Assembly (NCBI RefSeq): GCF_018687715.1
Contig: NC_056760.1
Location: 10,342,001-10,406,000, forward strand
DNA from: Carya illinoinensis
Taxonomy: Eukaryota > Streptophyta > Magnoliopsida > Fagales > Juglandaceae
DNA: 64,000 nt
Direction of reading: 5' to 3'
This document shows, piece after piece, positions 22,601-34,977 of the stretch. A program made the position numbers and the translations under genes. Numbering within the stretch: position 1 is the first letter of the stretch; each line of letters opens with the position of its first letter. A model generated the notes under the pieces. It saw only the letters and a list, made by a program, of their open reading frames with translations. It ran no database searches and was not told the origin of the DNA.

Positions 22601-25258
22601 AAGTCTCATAAAGAATGCTCTACAAAATTTTTGTTTTCCCTTCAAAAGATGTAGAAAGCGTGACATAGAAACTAGGCTGCTTATTAAACAAGCTAAAAAT
22701 AGAAGTTTATTGCTAAAAAAAGGTATAGAAAGTGTATCAACACTTAATTCATAAAAATCACGTATAGAAATAGTTGGGTTAACATGTTGCTTTTGTTTTT
22801 GCTGCTATCTATGCTGGGGAAGATTTTCATGGTCCTCTGGATATTTATAACAGTGATGTTTTGACTCCCAATGTGCTAAGTATTTTATCTACTGGTAATT
22901 GTCATAAATGATTGATGGAAACAATAGTGGCGTTCAAAGTATTTATAATTATGTAAGAATCAATTTCTCCACTAAGTGTGTTGTTGGAGAAACTCACTTC
23001 AAATTAATTGAACTGGTTAGATCATCACTAGGGATTACTGGTTGAATGGATAGTTCATTTTGATGAGAATAACATCCATGTAGCAAAATTGTTTTGTTAT
23101 ATACCTACTTCTTTCAAATTTATTATCCATGTTAAAAACATTTCCAATATTAACCATAAGGGAAACTAGATTCTGATTATTAGGCATTTTTGCATGAACC
23201 ACACAAAATTTGCTCACAAAGGCTATTATTGAAATACACGATTGGCTCTATCTGGAGTCTACTAATAAGGAGAAATTTATTTGAGTGCATAATATACTCT
23301 TTTTAATACGTTAGGTCCTTTACCTCATTTGAGTTTATTTACTTTTATACTGCAGCTACACTTGGAACGACTCTAGCTAGACATCGTATGAAACCTCGAG
23401 TTTATATTGGCTGCATGAAGTCCGGTCCAGTCGTTGCTCGAAAGTAAGCTGATTTTCTGTTTTTTAACTAGCTGAATATATCGAAAAGGATAAAAATCTG
23501 GTTTCTTCATCATGCTTTTTTGAAACAGGGGAGTGAGATACCATGAACCAGAGTATTGGAAATTTGGTGGGGTGGGAAACCGCTATTTCCGTCATGCAAC
23601 AGGACAATTATATGGTATTTCAAAAGATTTGGCTACGTATATATCAATAAACCAGTAAGCTCTCAGTGTTTTTACCTTTTGAAAAGAAAATTCAAAGTTG
23701 TTATGATTGAATGAGCTGACAGGTGGTTATGATGCCACAGAGCTTGTTATAGTTGAATTGAGCTGATCTTTAATCTTCAGATGATAATGTTGTTTTGGAA
23801 TAATCTCAGGAATGTACTTCACAAATATGCCAACGAAGATGTTGCATTAGGATCTTGGTTAATTGGTTTAGATGTGGAGCATGTGGACGATAGGAGACTT
23901 TGTTGTGGTACACCTCCGGGTAATGTAAAGTTTCATTTTGTCGCTTAATACTTTTTCCTTTTCCTTTTTGAGGTATTGTGGCCACGTTTTACCATTTGAA
24001 TAGCATTTCTTTTAATAAAGCAAGTTGTCAATATCTTTCCACAAAGGAAAAATCTGTCTAAATATGTGCATACTAGATGTGAAAACTCTCTATCTTTTTT
24101 TGGCGAAGGAATTTATCATGATGTCAGTGTTTTAAAACCTGGACCAACTCAGAATTTTGTTTCTAAAACCCATAGCCACTCGGTGTATATAAACTTATGA
24201 AGAAATAAAACACTGGTTAGGAAATGGACAACGTTGCATGCATTATAACATATCTAAACAGAATTTATTTTATAATTATATATATTAATTTTATTTATAA
24301 CTCGAAGTTATTCTAAATATTTATTGAATACATATTAATTTTATTTTGAATAGAAATTTAGATTTTCTGTCAGGTAATCTTACTATATATTTATTGAATA
24401 CATGTTCATTTGTTCATCTATTCTAATTACTTCGTACCCATTAAGTCTGTGAAATGACCGGCTCTGGGTTAGAAAATTGATTCTCTCTGATTTGTCTGGC
24501 TTTTAGTTCTGCTCAACATGCTGAATTGCCAAGTCTAATCTGTTGCTGCTGTGTGGCTCTAAAATAGTTTTGTTGCTTTCAATGAAAACTGAGTTACACT
24601 TTTTCTTCACAAATATCATGCTTTTCTTTAGTCTCTATTGTCACCGACTGGTAACAATTATGGATTACTTTTTATTCTTTCTTACTGTCTCCCCATTTTA
24701 AATTAAAACTTGAGTAGGTTGGAGCAGGTCTTAGTTTTCAGTATAAGGAAGAAACAATTATGTGAAGTTTAGCATTTGGCCTACCAGTTCATCAACTCTG
24801 TTATAATCTACCAATTCATTGGTCCAAAATTCAAATATGCTCAAGAATTGATTCTGGTTCACTAGACGCCAAGGAACTCTCGGTCCCTTCCATTATTGCT
24901 AATTTTATTTCATAAGGTTAAACTTAAGTTACCTGGTTAGTGCATACATGCTCTATGGTATGTTCTCACGATGGAAACGCTGCACCAAGCTCCATGGTGC
25001 TGAAATTTCGTTTTTTCCAGAAGGGTAAAGACAGATTTAAAAAAATGAACTGCTGATTACATGGATTTTCCGGTAAGAGTCAGTCTATCCTGATGATGTG
25101 TTCCTGCAGACTGTGAGTGGAAGGCGCAGGCCGGAAACATCTGTGCTGCTTCATTTGATTGGAAGTGCAGTGGGATTTGCAAGTCAGTTGAAAGAATCTC
25201 AGACATTCACCAGCGGTGTGGTGAGGATGAGCGTGCTCTGTTGACTGCAAGCTTCTGA
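19665..25258 (+). CDS. Beta-1,3-galactosyltransferase (GT31 family, DUF4094), 11 exons, 397 aa
   Basis: Exons with GT-AG borders: 19665-19783, 20656-20752, 21160-21194, 21317-21528, 21649-21712, 21979-22051, 22202-22322, 23356-23443, 23529-23654, 23810-23919, 25110-25258. Together they are 1194 bases and keep one frame from [20 protein letters not shown] to ALLTASF-stop. Residues 22-37 are a single hydrophobic span, a type II Golgi anchor. A DUF4094 stem follows, then the GT31 catalytic domain from about residue 130: [13 protein letters not shown], the metal-binding DxD motif at 233-235 (KVDDDVHV), [27 protein letters not shown], and [17 protein letters not shown] (321-323). The Cys-rich end includes [11 protein letters not shown]. 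The family transfers galactose in beta-1,3 linkage from UDP-galactose to glycoprotein or arabinogalactan acceptors. It resembles the Arabidopsis B3GALT (At1g77810-like) subgroup; the exact orthologue is unsure. Confidence 0.95.
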
Positions 25259-26381
25259 GAGACAGGCAGCTGTTCCTCCAAACTCAGGAAGGATATATAG
25301 ATACATGAAGAGAAAATCATATAAATGGTCAATTCCTAGACAGTTTCTTCATATTTTGTAAGTATAGAGGAAGTTTTCACTACCAGCATAAGAGATCACA
25401 ATTAAGGAGAAGAGAGGTCTTGCTGCCTACGGGCCCTGCAATTTAACAGAGGCAACCTCTACAGCGGCAAGAAAGAATGAACTGAGTTACAATCTATATT
25501 CTTTATATGGTGGGAGGGCTTTATTGTTAGTTTTCTGCCATCATCATTGAGCTCAATAATGTGGTAATAATCTTTGTGAACAAATTTAGCTACTTTTGCT
25601 TCATATGTAATATAAATTTTGTTAATGTTTCAACTTTCAAGGGTTCACTCTCTGTGTTTTATCCTTGTTAAAAATTAATGAGAGTGTTGAAGTTTTGTTT
25701 TTATTTAAGCTTCATACGGTTGATCTAAGAAAATATGTTTGGAGTATTAATATTGTTTTTAGTGGCTCTTACTAAATGAGAGATCTTCATCTTTAAATAC
25801 ACTGCCGCAGCTTCAAAGTTTCCTCTTTCTCTAGCCTCCTCAAGATCTGAAGTTGCTATTGAAATCTCTCGAATCCTGAGAGTTCATTAGTTGCTCTCTG
25901 GGTGCTCTGCTAAGACCCCAAGGTTGCATTTATACGACAAAGTACATATGCAGGACGTCACAAGCTACAGGGAGCAGTAATAAAGCAAAATTATGAGAAT
26001 CTTCTTAGGCATTCTTAACAATAATTAAAGAGAGATGCATCATACTCCAGCTACGCTTAGCCAGTAAAATCTAATATTGCAATCAGACCAGAACGGACGC
26101 TGGCCGGCCTTTCATTTCTGCCTTACACACACTTGGAAGGATCTATGTAATGGGAAATGATTACTTCTCATTCCTACCATAAATATTTTCAACCTGTCTT
26201 TAGTGGATCATAGTAATATTAGAAATGCCATCTGAAGGCCGGGGATGTAGAGGTATTAATTATTATAATTTGCATAATTCGCCATCTTTTCTGGTTATTG
26301 ATCTCCTGCTGCCATGATTTACTTAGTACAGTCATTAATTTGCATTATAACATTCTTTTTGAACCTGCAAAAAGAAAAAAC

Positions 26382-26383
<2 letters not shown>
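25259..26383. other. 3' UTR of GT31 gene and intergenic gap
   Basis: The first 350 bases are the likely 3' UTR, with several AATAAT-type signals at 25550-25620. After this I see no gene; the stretch up to 26383 is moderately AT-rich unique-looking DNA. Confidence 0.45.

Positions 26384-26421
<38 letters not shown>
26384..26421 (+). repeat. Uninterrupted 38-base G run
   Basis: Thirty-eight consecutive G residues on the plus strand, flanked by CTT and by AGAGTG. It encodes runs of Gly or Pro in chance frames only. Its length is unusual for a plant genome and its true length may be misestimated by sequencing. Confidence 0.9.
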
Positions 26422-26422
<1 letters not shown>

Positions 26423-26956
26423 GAGTGTTGTTGCAATATTCCTAAGAACCTCATGTACAACAGCTTGTCGCCTAGCAAAATGTACAACATTAACGTCGAA
26501 AAAAGGTTGCGAACCTTTCCGTAAAAGTAAGCTATAAATTTCCACTAAACCCATGCTCATGACTAAGTAAGTACCTAGCTAGCTACCAGCCTACAACATG
26601 TACAACTTAAAACTCATATCAAACAGTACTAAAGACAGTCTTATTAATATTATTGTTGTTGTTTCTGAGCTTCGATCATCCTTCATTTATACCCTAAAGA
26701 AAATGGAATTCAAGGAATGACCAATATTATATACAAAGTTATATATATATGGTGTTACTTAAAACCTAGCAAAAAGACAATGCTGCTAATTAATAAGGGA
26801 GAGAGGATGGTGTTTTTTCTCTCATCTGTTGGAGCTTCCAAAACCTGCAACAGAAGCTGAAATCCAGATGAACTACAGTACTTGTTCCTAACCTTACCAG
26901 CTTACCTTATCATGAAGCTGTCCATGCACACTGCAAAATCTGGTAAAACGAAATGC

Positions 26957-26959
<3 letters not shown>

Positions 26960-27011
<52 letters not shown>
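26960..27011. repeat. GA/CT microsatellite, about 26 units
   Basis: Perfect GA dinucleotide repeat, 52 bases. It lies 34 bases beyond the 3' end of the MIR171 hairpin, so as CT repeats it would be in the downstream part of the primary microRNA transcript. Confidence 0.95.
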
Positions 27012-27013
<2 letters not shown>

Positions 27014-27044
27014 CAGTTGTGATGCACAGATCAAGGTAGGGTTA

Positions 27045-27131
27045 CATGTGATATTGGCACGGCTCAATCAAATTAACAGAGCTCTAGCCTGAGAGTGCTG
27101 TTTTCTGATTGAACCGCGCCAACATCTCACG
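27045..27131 (-). ncRNA. MIR171: MIR171 precursor hairpin
   Basis: On the minus strand, bases 27070-27050 are an exact 21-nt match to the conserved plant miR171 (begins TGATTGAGCCGTGCC). The 5' arm at 27127-27107 (begins AGATGTTGGCGCGG) pairs with it over 20 consecutive positions, three of them G-U, giving a miRNA/miRNA* duplex. The stem extends outward by about 8 bases with one mismatch, and the loop is about 35 bases. miR171 guides cleavage of HAM/SCL6-type GRAS transcription factor mRNAs and acts in meristem and shoot development. The TGATTGAGCCGTGCCA version is the common 3'-arm member. Neighbours are a GA repeat downstream and an AT-rich possible TATA region at 27365-27377 upstream. Confidence 0.95.
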
Positions 27132-27364
27132 TTATTTTACTGAGTGATAGCATAAACAGCTCCTTGTACAGTCTCATCATGCAGATTCTGCTGTAATTGT
27201 CTAGGAGAACTTCAATAGAATAACCAGCAAGCATATGTACAAAGAGAACTTCAAGATCAGGCTGAAGTGAATAGCTTCAAGGACACACAAGAAACAAGCA
27301 GCTAGAGATCGGCAAAGGAGGTGTGATGTGTTTGTTTGGAGTAAATGGGATGCGTTGCGAGAAT

Positions 27365-27377
27365 ATAATATATTAAT
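27365..27377 (-). promoter_or_regulatory. Possible TATA element of MIR171
   Basis: On the minus strand the sequence TTAATATATTATATTC lies about 235 bases upstream of the hairpin, followed by C/A-rich sequence that could hold a start site near 27335-27340. The position suits a pri-miRNA promoter. This is a weak call based on sequence and distance alone. Confidence 0.3.
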
Positions 27378-27539
27378 GTGGAGAGTGAGAAAGGGAGACC
27401 GGGTCGCATTAAATTTGCCAACAACCCCACAACGTAAAGGTGGTGGGTGCATTGAATTCAAAGCTCGATCGCTGAGGGCAAAACCTTGATCTTTCAATTT
27501 TTGTATTATAAGATTAAAAGAGGGCATGTTGGTATTGTG

Positions 27540-29150
27540 TCACCAACATTTGAAATTCGAAAGGCTAAGAAAATAGGTCCTTACTTGGTTGGTGAACTTA
27601 ATCTTTAGGTGCCACCAAACCAACTTTTGAATTCCAGTCAAATTAAATTAGTTTTCAAACAAAAGTTGCCAATTTCTTGGCTGCCCCAACACAAACATGC
27701 TGCATATTTGCCTGTACAATGGGAAATGGAAAAGAAAATTTCTACCGTACTGATATGTTAACAAATTAAACCCGTAGAAATCCATGCATATATAGCTAGC
27801 TAAGAAACTTCGGACAGACAATATATTTGGGCATCTTCGCTTTGTTTCTCTTATAATAGCCGACACTGCAGAAAGTAATCCCTTAACAGGCCACATGCAC
27901 TGTTTGGTTTAGTGTTCTGACAGCTTCTGACAATGCCTTTGGCGCGGTAACTAATGTTCTGACCAATGCATGTCACCAGAAATTAACTTTGGTCAACAAT
28001 CAACGCTCAGCAATTACATCAAGAAAGGCATACATATATATAGTACTTATTTATATATAGTCATATATCTCTTAACATTAAAAAATGTGAGTGGACTTGC
28101 ATTTCATCAATAACTTGATCAATTAATTGTCAGTGCCCCTTAATCGATCTGTTCTTTTTTAAGTTGTATTTGAATTGTAGCCCGGCCCCTAGCTTATAAT
28201 GGATGCAACACGAAGATCGATTGGCCTTGTGACACCACATGAACTACAGTCTCTTAATTAGTTCGGTCGACTTTCCTAGTTCACCGAAGATATCAAGAGC
28301 TAGAAGCAAAGTTACAGCAAAACCATGTCTTTTTCTCTACCAAAGCCCAATTATAGCATATCTAAGTTAGAAGATTGGGCAAGCCTGAGCCATTCACATG
28401 CCCAAATGTGCTTCTTCCTTGACTTACCATAGCTAATATTTACATGTACGCCAGTATAAACTTGATATGCATGCATGTATATATAATTGGAGTTTCCTCG
28501 ATCGAACGTACAGCTAGCTTGTACGTCGTTAATTCAGTTTCGCCCAGGGTTTTATAAACCTTTCTTTGTTTAATTTTGAAGTTCACCTGATCTAGCGCTA
28601 TAAATACTAGCTCCTGTAGTACTTTATCTCATGATCTTAGGTACCCCAGAACTATCAATTTTAGATCACAAGCAAGGGGGCATGCATAAAATTGATGGGT
28701 GGAAAAGATAAAAAGGTGTAATAGCTAGGGTTTCACCTTACATGCATGCGCACGGCTGGCGCCGACGCTGTCTTCATGTTTACTATATATCACGAGCGCG
28801 CATGTAGTTAGGGAGAACTTATAATCAGCTAACAACTGATGCAACAATATAAATTGGATGACATAAAAAGAAAGGGAAGAGAAACCAATTAAGTAAAGCC
28901 ACAAATTAACCAATTAATATTGGAAGCGTGCGTGGGGCCTAAAAATTTGAATCATGCATGGGAGGACCCTAGGTAGAATGGCCTCGCCTTATGGCAATGC
29001 TTGGATACATTCATTATTATTGTTGTCAGAATCCACGTGTAACTCATGTTATTGGTTGAAGTGTACTGTTCCTGATAAAGGTTGTTGTCCATAGACAGAA
29101 CAAAGATGAAACACACCTTGGAGTAAATACCAAGTGAAATTAATGTCATG
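27540..29150. other. Intergenic gap
   Basis: AT-rich, with CATGCATG-type short motifs and several ATATAT runs. No open frame here shows family resemblance, and no tRNA or microRNA hairpin was recognised. Confidence 0.4.
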
Positions 29151-29154
29151 CGTT

Positions 29155-29156
29155 TT

Positions 29157-29189
<33 letters not shown>

Positions 29190-29190
29190 T
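29155..29190. repeat. Compound GT-GA microsatellite
   Basis: A short GT repeat runs directly into a GA repeat. It is intergenic. Confidence 0.85.
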
Positions 29191-29432
29191 AGATCAGAGG
29201 AATTCGAAATAAGCGCATGAATTTATGTGATGGAAGATTCTTTAATATATATATATTTTTATATATATATATATTTGCTCGTCCTTACATTAATTTTTGT
29301 TTCATAAGTGATCATATATTGGGGTACAATATAAGAGAGAAAACGTGAACAAAATTAATGCTGTTAGACCTATTGATTTGATATATATTTTTATGAAAAA
29401 AGAATATATACAGGACCAATTGAATAGGTCTC

Positions 29433-29652
29433 GTTTGGTTATATAATTTAGATGAAATGAGATGATATTAAATATTTTGTTGAAAATTAAATAAAATATT
29501 ATTATAATAGAATTTTTTAATATTAGTTTTGTTTTAAAATTTGAAAAATTAGTTGAATTATTTATTATATTTTATGTGAAAATTTGAGAAAATTGTAATA
29601 ATTATATAAAATAAAATGAGTTTAAACAATTTAATTTTGTATAACCAAATCA
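29433..29652. mobile_element. MITE with TTTGGTTATA ends
   Basis: The left end reads GTTTGGTTATATAATTTAGA and the right end, reverse-complemented, reads GATTTGGTTATACAAAATTA, a good terminal inverted repeat about 220 bases apart. The AT-rich interior with GATGAAATGAGATGA is the type often seen in many copies in tree genomes. No coding capacity. Confidence 0.65.
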
Positions 29653-31558
29653 GTCCTAAGACTATATAAATCTTGAGACCTAAATGATTTTCAATCAAAT
29701 TAACGTTGTTAGACATGCAATTAAAAGCATAATGATCTCATGCATGTTGATTCAAAGAATACATAGGACCAGATGATTACTAATTGGAGGAAACATAAAA
29801 AGAAAAAATCATGAATTAATAAGAAAGTACTAGCCTCCAAGTTTTTTATTGAATCAGCAAAGTTGATAGATCGAGCAATTAACTAATTAATTAATTATAA
29901 ATTTGTAAGAAATTATCTCATATATAATATTAATTAAGCTGGAAAGTAACCCTAGCCGGCCCTAAGCAATGAGCCTAGGAATTAGTAACAGATTGAGAAA
30001 AGAAGCAAATTAAAGCTGCTAAAGCCGTAGTAGTTCTACTGATCATGTGGATTATCACCTTTCCAAAGGAAATTGACGTCTTAACCAATATTTCAATTAT
30101 TTCAATTAATTTACAACTGTCCCTCGTGCCATTATTTTCTCTTTTTGAGGTTCCATCCAGGCCTTAATGACTATATATATATGGATCGATGAGATAATTT
30201 ATATATATTATGATCTTCTTTTGATTGAAAAGTACGTACAAATGATCAAATCATAGATAAATCTTGTGAAAATATCAGAAAACCACATCATCATGAGTTT
30301 GGTCTCAAGTACCATATTCGAGCCCAGACTGTTTAAATCTTGCCATATTATATATATGATCAACTAATAAACAGCTCGATCCTTAATCTTCAAAGAAAAT
30401 TAATCGATCTACGGTTTAACGTCCAAGTATATTATTATATATGGGTACGTACGTACTGCATATATGCAAGATTTGTGGGTTATAGCTAGGATTCTTCCTT
30501 TTCTTGTCATAAAAGAAACATATAATCAAATTGAATAATTTTATATATAACCGTAAATACCGCATAATCACTTTAAAAAATAGCAGTGTTTATTATTAAA
30601 AGATTTTTTTTTTTTTTTGGTGAGTCTCATGTTTTATTTTATTTTTTTTAAAATGATTACACAGTAATTATACAATTCACATTTAAAAATATCTTTTTCT
30701 CAAAATAAACAAATTAGGATGAAGAATTAATACTACGACACGAAGACAGAAGCAAGTACGTACGCATATTGCCAAACCCTAATTCCGATCCCAAGCCCTC
30801 CCAATTAAGCAATCTTGTATATATGTCTTGGTCCGATGGTGTTCCTTCCCTATCTCAGTGAATTAAGGCTGGTCATGTCTGTCTCCCATCTTGTTTTGAG
30901 GATTACAATTTCACTTTTAATGGCTCTTTTAACGTGTAAACTCTGCAATGCATTAATTACCTTGCAACTCATTCTGCCATCCATCCTGTACTATAGTATA
31001 TATCATTGATACCAAACCCTACTCTCTTGTTATCTTTTCGTTTTTTTTTTTTTCCTAGGGCTCTCATTATTTAACTCCTGTACTGCTGTGGCGGATCATA
31101 ATGTCCGATCTAAGGCAACCTTAATTGGGAGAAGTAAATGTAAATCTCAATTAGTAGTGCAATTAAGGTATAACTTCACCGCTAAAGTTGATGATGTTCT
31201 CTTGCAGTTTTGATCACAAAGCCATTAAAACACAAAAAGTAGATTGAAGGGGTCTGCGATTCATAAGTAAGTACGGCTGCAAAATGGTTTTTGGTAGTTA
31301 TTTATAACAGCAAAACAGACGGTGAGATTTAATTTCCGTGCTTCTGCCAATACAACAACATGATTAAACACCTCCTTATAAAGATGTAAAACCTGGCTTT
31401 GCCAGGCATCTTTTCTTGAAGGATGAAATCTCCGCACACGGGCATCAAGCCTTCTGTTGGTGGCCGGCGCAGAATAACACTGACTTATCTTCTGATTTTC
31501 TAGCAACTATGCTAAATTGTATTTAGAGACCATGCACAACCAATTCGGTGAACTCTAA

Positions 31559-31560
<2 letters not shown>
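29653..31560. other. Intergenic gap with a possible MITE
   Basis: The stretch 30536-30694 has roughly inverted ends (TATATAACCGTAAATACCGC and, reverse-complemented, GTGAATTGTATAATTACTGT) around a T-rich centre and may be a short MITE. The rest is AT-rich with no recognisable gene. The plus-strand frame at 30815-31009 has no supporting similarity. Confidence 0.4.

Positions 31561-31563
<3 letters not shown>

Positions 31564-31640
<77 letters not shown>
31564..31640. repeat. GA microsatellite, about 38 units
   Basis: Perfect GA dinucleotide repeat of 77 bases, the longest in the window. Confidence 0.95.
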
Positions 31641-31641
<1 letters not shown>

Positions 31642-31800
31642 ACTAGGCCCTGTGGTCCTGCATAGTATCTTGGCTGCAATTTCCTCCAAGGCGTTAACGA
31701 GAAATTGGGAATCTTAAGGCTATCAAAGAGACAAGAGAAGCTAGGATACATTGTAGTTCCAATGTCAAAAGAAAAATACTTGTTTGGAGGCATTTGTTAG

Positions 31801-34370
31801 TAGGGTTGTCCATCCCCCCACCCCGCCAAGGTTAGGTGATGGATCTATTTGCTAGATGAGGGTGGCGGGTAAGCTACCCACATCTAGGCACCCCTGCGGG
31901 TGCAAGGGCGGCAAAGACTGGGGCCTCATCCACATTTACCCCACCTAAACCTGTGTATGTGTATATTTATATCCCCTAAATGGCGCCATTTTGTTTAATA
32001 CCTAAATTTCTCCCCCTCCTTCTCAACTCTTCCAATTCCATCTCTCTCTCAACTCTCTCATCTTTCTCTTTCACACCCACACACACAGACCTCTGCCTCT
32101 CTGTTAGGGACCTCAATTTAGTTCCTAAACATTATGGCTCTCTAGATCTGCTTCACCCAACTATGACCAAAGAGCCTATCCTTCTTGCTTGCCCTTTTAC
32201 TTGAGTCCTAGTCTTGAGTAATGATATTTGGTGAATATGGATGATTGGTGTTGTGGTTGGTGAATTGGGATCTTGATGGAATGTTATGGTGTATGGTATG
32301 ATGATGGCAGAATTGTGAGATCTAGGGTTTATGGTAGGTGCCCCTTGGGTGGTATTTTGGTCATTATGGAAGTGAGGTTAGGGTTTAAGGTTTTCTAAAA
32401 TATAGGAATTCCTTATGGAGGCTAGGGCTTTGTGTAGGGAATATGGAGGCACTAGATCTAGGGCTTTATGATGAAAGGAAGTTAGATCTAGGATTGTTGA
32501 ATGTTGTATGGAGGCTAATATAGTGTTTGGATGGTAGGAAAATGAAGGAAAAGTGAAGGGAAGAGTCCAACAAAGCTAGATCATCTTGAAAAAGTAGATC
32601 TAGTGTGTTGGAATGGTGGATCTAGCAATGGAATGGATGAGGCATGATGTATAATGTCAATTGCAACAAGAATAATACAAATAACAAATAAATAACAAGA
32701 ATGCAACTCAATAATGGAAAAGAGAAACAAACTTGCTCATAAGATTGATAATTGAATCAACACCAGTCCACAAACGTCAAGGTGTTGAATCTCTATTTGG
32801 GATTCACACGGGTTGCACCCAAATAGCCCAAGTGCCAAGCACCGAAGGAGATCTCAAGAACAAATAAGCCATCCACAAAGGAATTTGTCAAAAGATAATA
32901 AAAATGGGACTAGGGTAACCTTTATATGGGGTTACAATGGGGGGACTTCTAATGGTACTTGAATAAGGAAATCATTCCCAGTAATACATAAGGAAGTAAT
33001 TCCTAGTAGTACTAAAATAAGGAAATAAGGAAATATATAAATACTAGAATAAGAAAATAACATAATAAAATAATAATATAATTTTGGCCGTGGGGGCCTA
33101 TGGGGGGCCCACGGCTTGACTAGTGCTGGCCCGTGATGCTGGCTGGCTACTGCGTGGACTTGCCATGGCATGCTAGTGGCTCATCAAGGGGGGCCGACTA
33201 GGCATGTCAGTGAGCGTGTCGAGACTTGGCCCGAGGCCACTTTTCTATAGGGTCTAACACTCTCACTCTAGGAGCCGTTGAGTCCATGTGTCGCTTACCT
33301 ACATTTTGTAAGGATTCCGAGGGCCTTAAATTAATTTTGAGGTTTACAATGGATATTATAGATTAGACTGTGGAGGATGAGATTCGTGAATTTATTTGGA
33401 GGATGAGGTTATGACTTGTGTGCTGTAGAGAGCTTTGTGTGAAGGGATTTAGTCTGTAACCCTTAATTAATTTAGAAGTTTCAATATTAAAACCCCAATC
33501 TGTTTTGAGGTTTCAAAATTGAAATTCATAATTAAATTTGGGGTTTAGTTTTGAAACCCCAAAACTATTTCGATGTTCATGATTGTATGATTCTTCTTGT
33601 TGTGTGATTTTTGCATCATGTCATTATGTCAAATTTTTGTAGTGTCATTGTCACATGCCCAATCCTAATCCAATGATCTCATTTTGATCTAGTGGTTTGT
33701 ACTTTTAATTTTTAAACTTTTTCACATATCCATATAATATTTGTATTTATGATTTTTTTTCTTATTTTATTTTTCAGGTTTTATAGTCTCACTTTCCCAC
33801 CATCCCCGAATCCCAATCTCAAGACTCAAAGTCAATGTCAAACTCAACTTGATCTTGCTACAATTCTAGTCTTTAAATTTCTTTGAAACATTATTATTCA
33901 TTTAAACTATTAATATAATTTGTAATAGTTTTAGATTAATTTGTGTTATATAATAGCTTAGAATTATTAGTTAAAACTTAGAAATTACTAACTTAATAGT
34001 TAGAACTTATATTTTTATGGTTTAAGTTTTAACCTTTGTTTCATTTTTTGTAATTTGTATAATATAGTTTTAATTTTTTTTTTCTTTTACTTTAGACAAA
34101 TTTTTTAATATATGGGCCCAAAATGGCCCATAAATAAACAAGTTTTGAGTCATTTTTTAAGCCCAAAAACAAACCATGGGCTCACTTGGGTCGAATGGGG
34201 GGCAGACGAACCAATGGTCCAAATCCATCTCCCGGCACCTAGATGAGGGACCCCACCCCTTAGTGTGGAGCCAGATCCCAAGGGAGAAACTCCACCCCCG
34301 CCCATGCGGGGTGTGGGAATGGGCGGGGTGTGGGAATGGTCCCCTTCCCCTAGGGTTGCAGGCACCCTTA
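31801..34370. mobile_element. 2.57-kb hAT-like non-autonomous element
   Basis: The left end begins TAGGGTTGTCCATCC and the reverse complement of the right end begins TAAGGGTGCCTGCAACC, the TAGGGxTG type of end common in plant hAT elements. Outside lie TTTGTTAG (31793-31800) and CTTGTTAG (34371-34378), an 8-bp duplication with one difference. Both ends carry subterminal C-rich motifs (CCCCACCCCGCC). No transposase was found inside. The middle (about 32640-33000) resembles repeat sequence at 50400-50800, suggesting a nested retrotransposon LTR piece. Confidence 0.72.
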
Positions 34371-34576
34371 CTTGTTAGGTTATGATGTATTTTGATGAAC
34401 CTTTTCGTGGAAGATTATAAGTGCACAATTATTTTATAATTTATATATATATATATTTTTTATAAAATATTATTATTATCTTTTATTCTCAACCCATAAA
34501 AATCAAGTAACATACATATAAATATAAAATATAATAATATTTTTTAAACAATTTTGTAAGAGTTATAAAATAATAG

Positions 34577-34877
34577 AAAATACTACTATGCTCCCTACTT
34601 TATAACACTCACTTTGTCACTCGAGATGGCACCATACTTGACTTACTAAAAGAATTAAAACAAACTTTTTTAAAAAAATAAAAAAGAAAAAAAGCATAAA
34701 GGGGTAGAGGGAATCTAGGATTTTAAAGTCTTCATCTTTTTGTATTTTTAGAAATTATTTTGATTTGAATATATATTTTTTAAATTTTTTAAAAAAGTTA
34801 CATGGCACCATATTGTAACGTCATATCAAAGGAGCAATGTGAGTAGTATAAATTAGGAGCATAATAGCATTACTCTC
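34577..34877. mobile_element. 301-bp hAT-like MITE
   Basis: The left end AAAATACTACTATGCTCC and the reverse complement of the right end GAGAGTAATGCTATTATGCT are imperfect terminal inverted repeats that continue through TTTATAACACTCAC / TTTATACTACTCAC. AAATAATAG (34568-34576) and AAATAATTG (34878-34886) flank it, a likely target duplication with one mismatch. Confidence 0.7.
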
Positions 34878-34977
34878 AAATAATTGTGTCTAGGTAGTTT
34901 TTTTATCTTTTAACACTCGGATGAACTTTGGAGGAGATCAATGAGTTAAGACTTGTAGTTGGGATTGAGTTACCTAG

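Noticed and set aside
26298..26560. Open frames coding poly-Gly or poly-Pro
   Set aside because: They exist only because of the G run; nothing outside the run looks coding.
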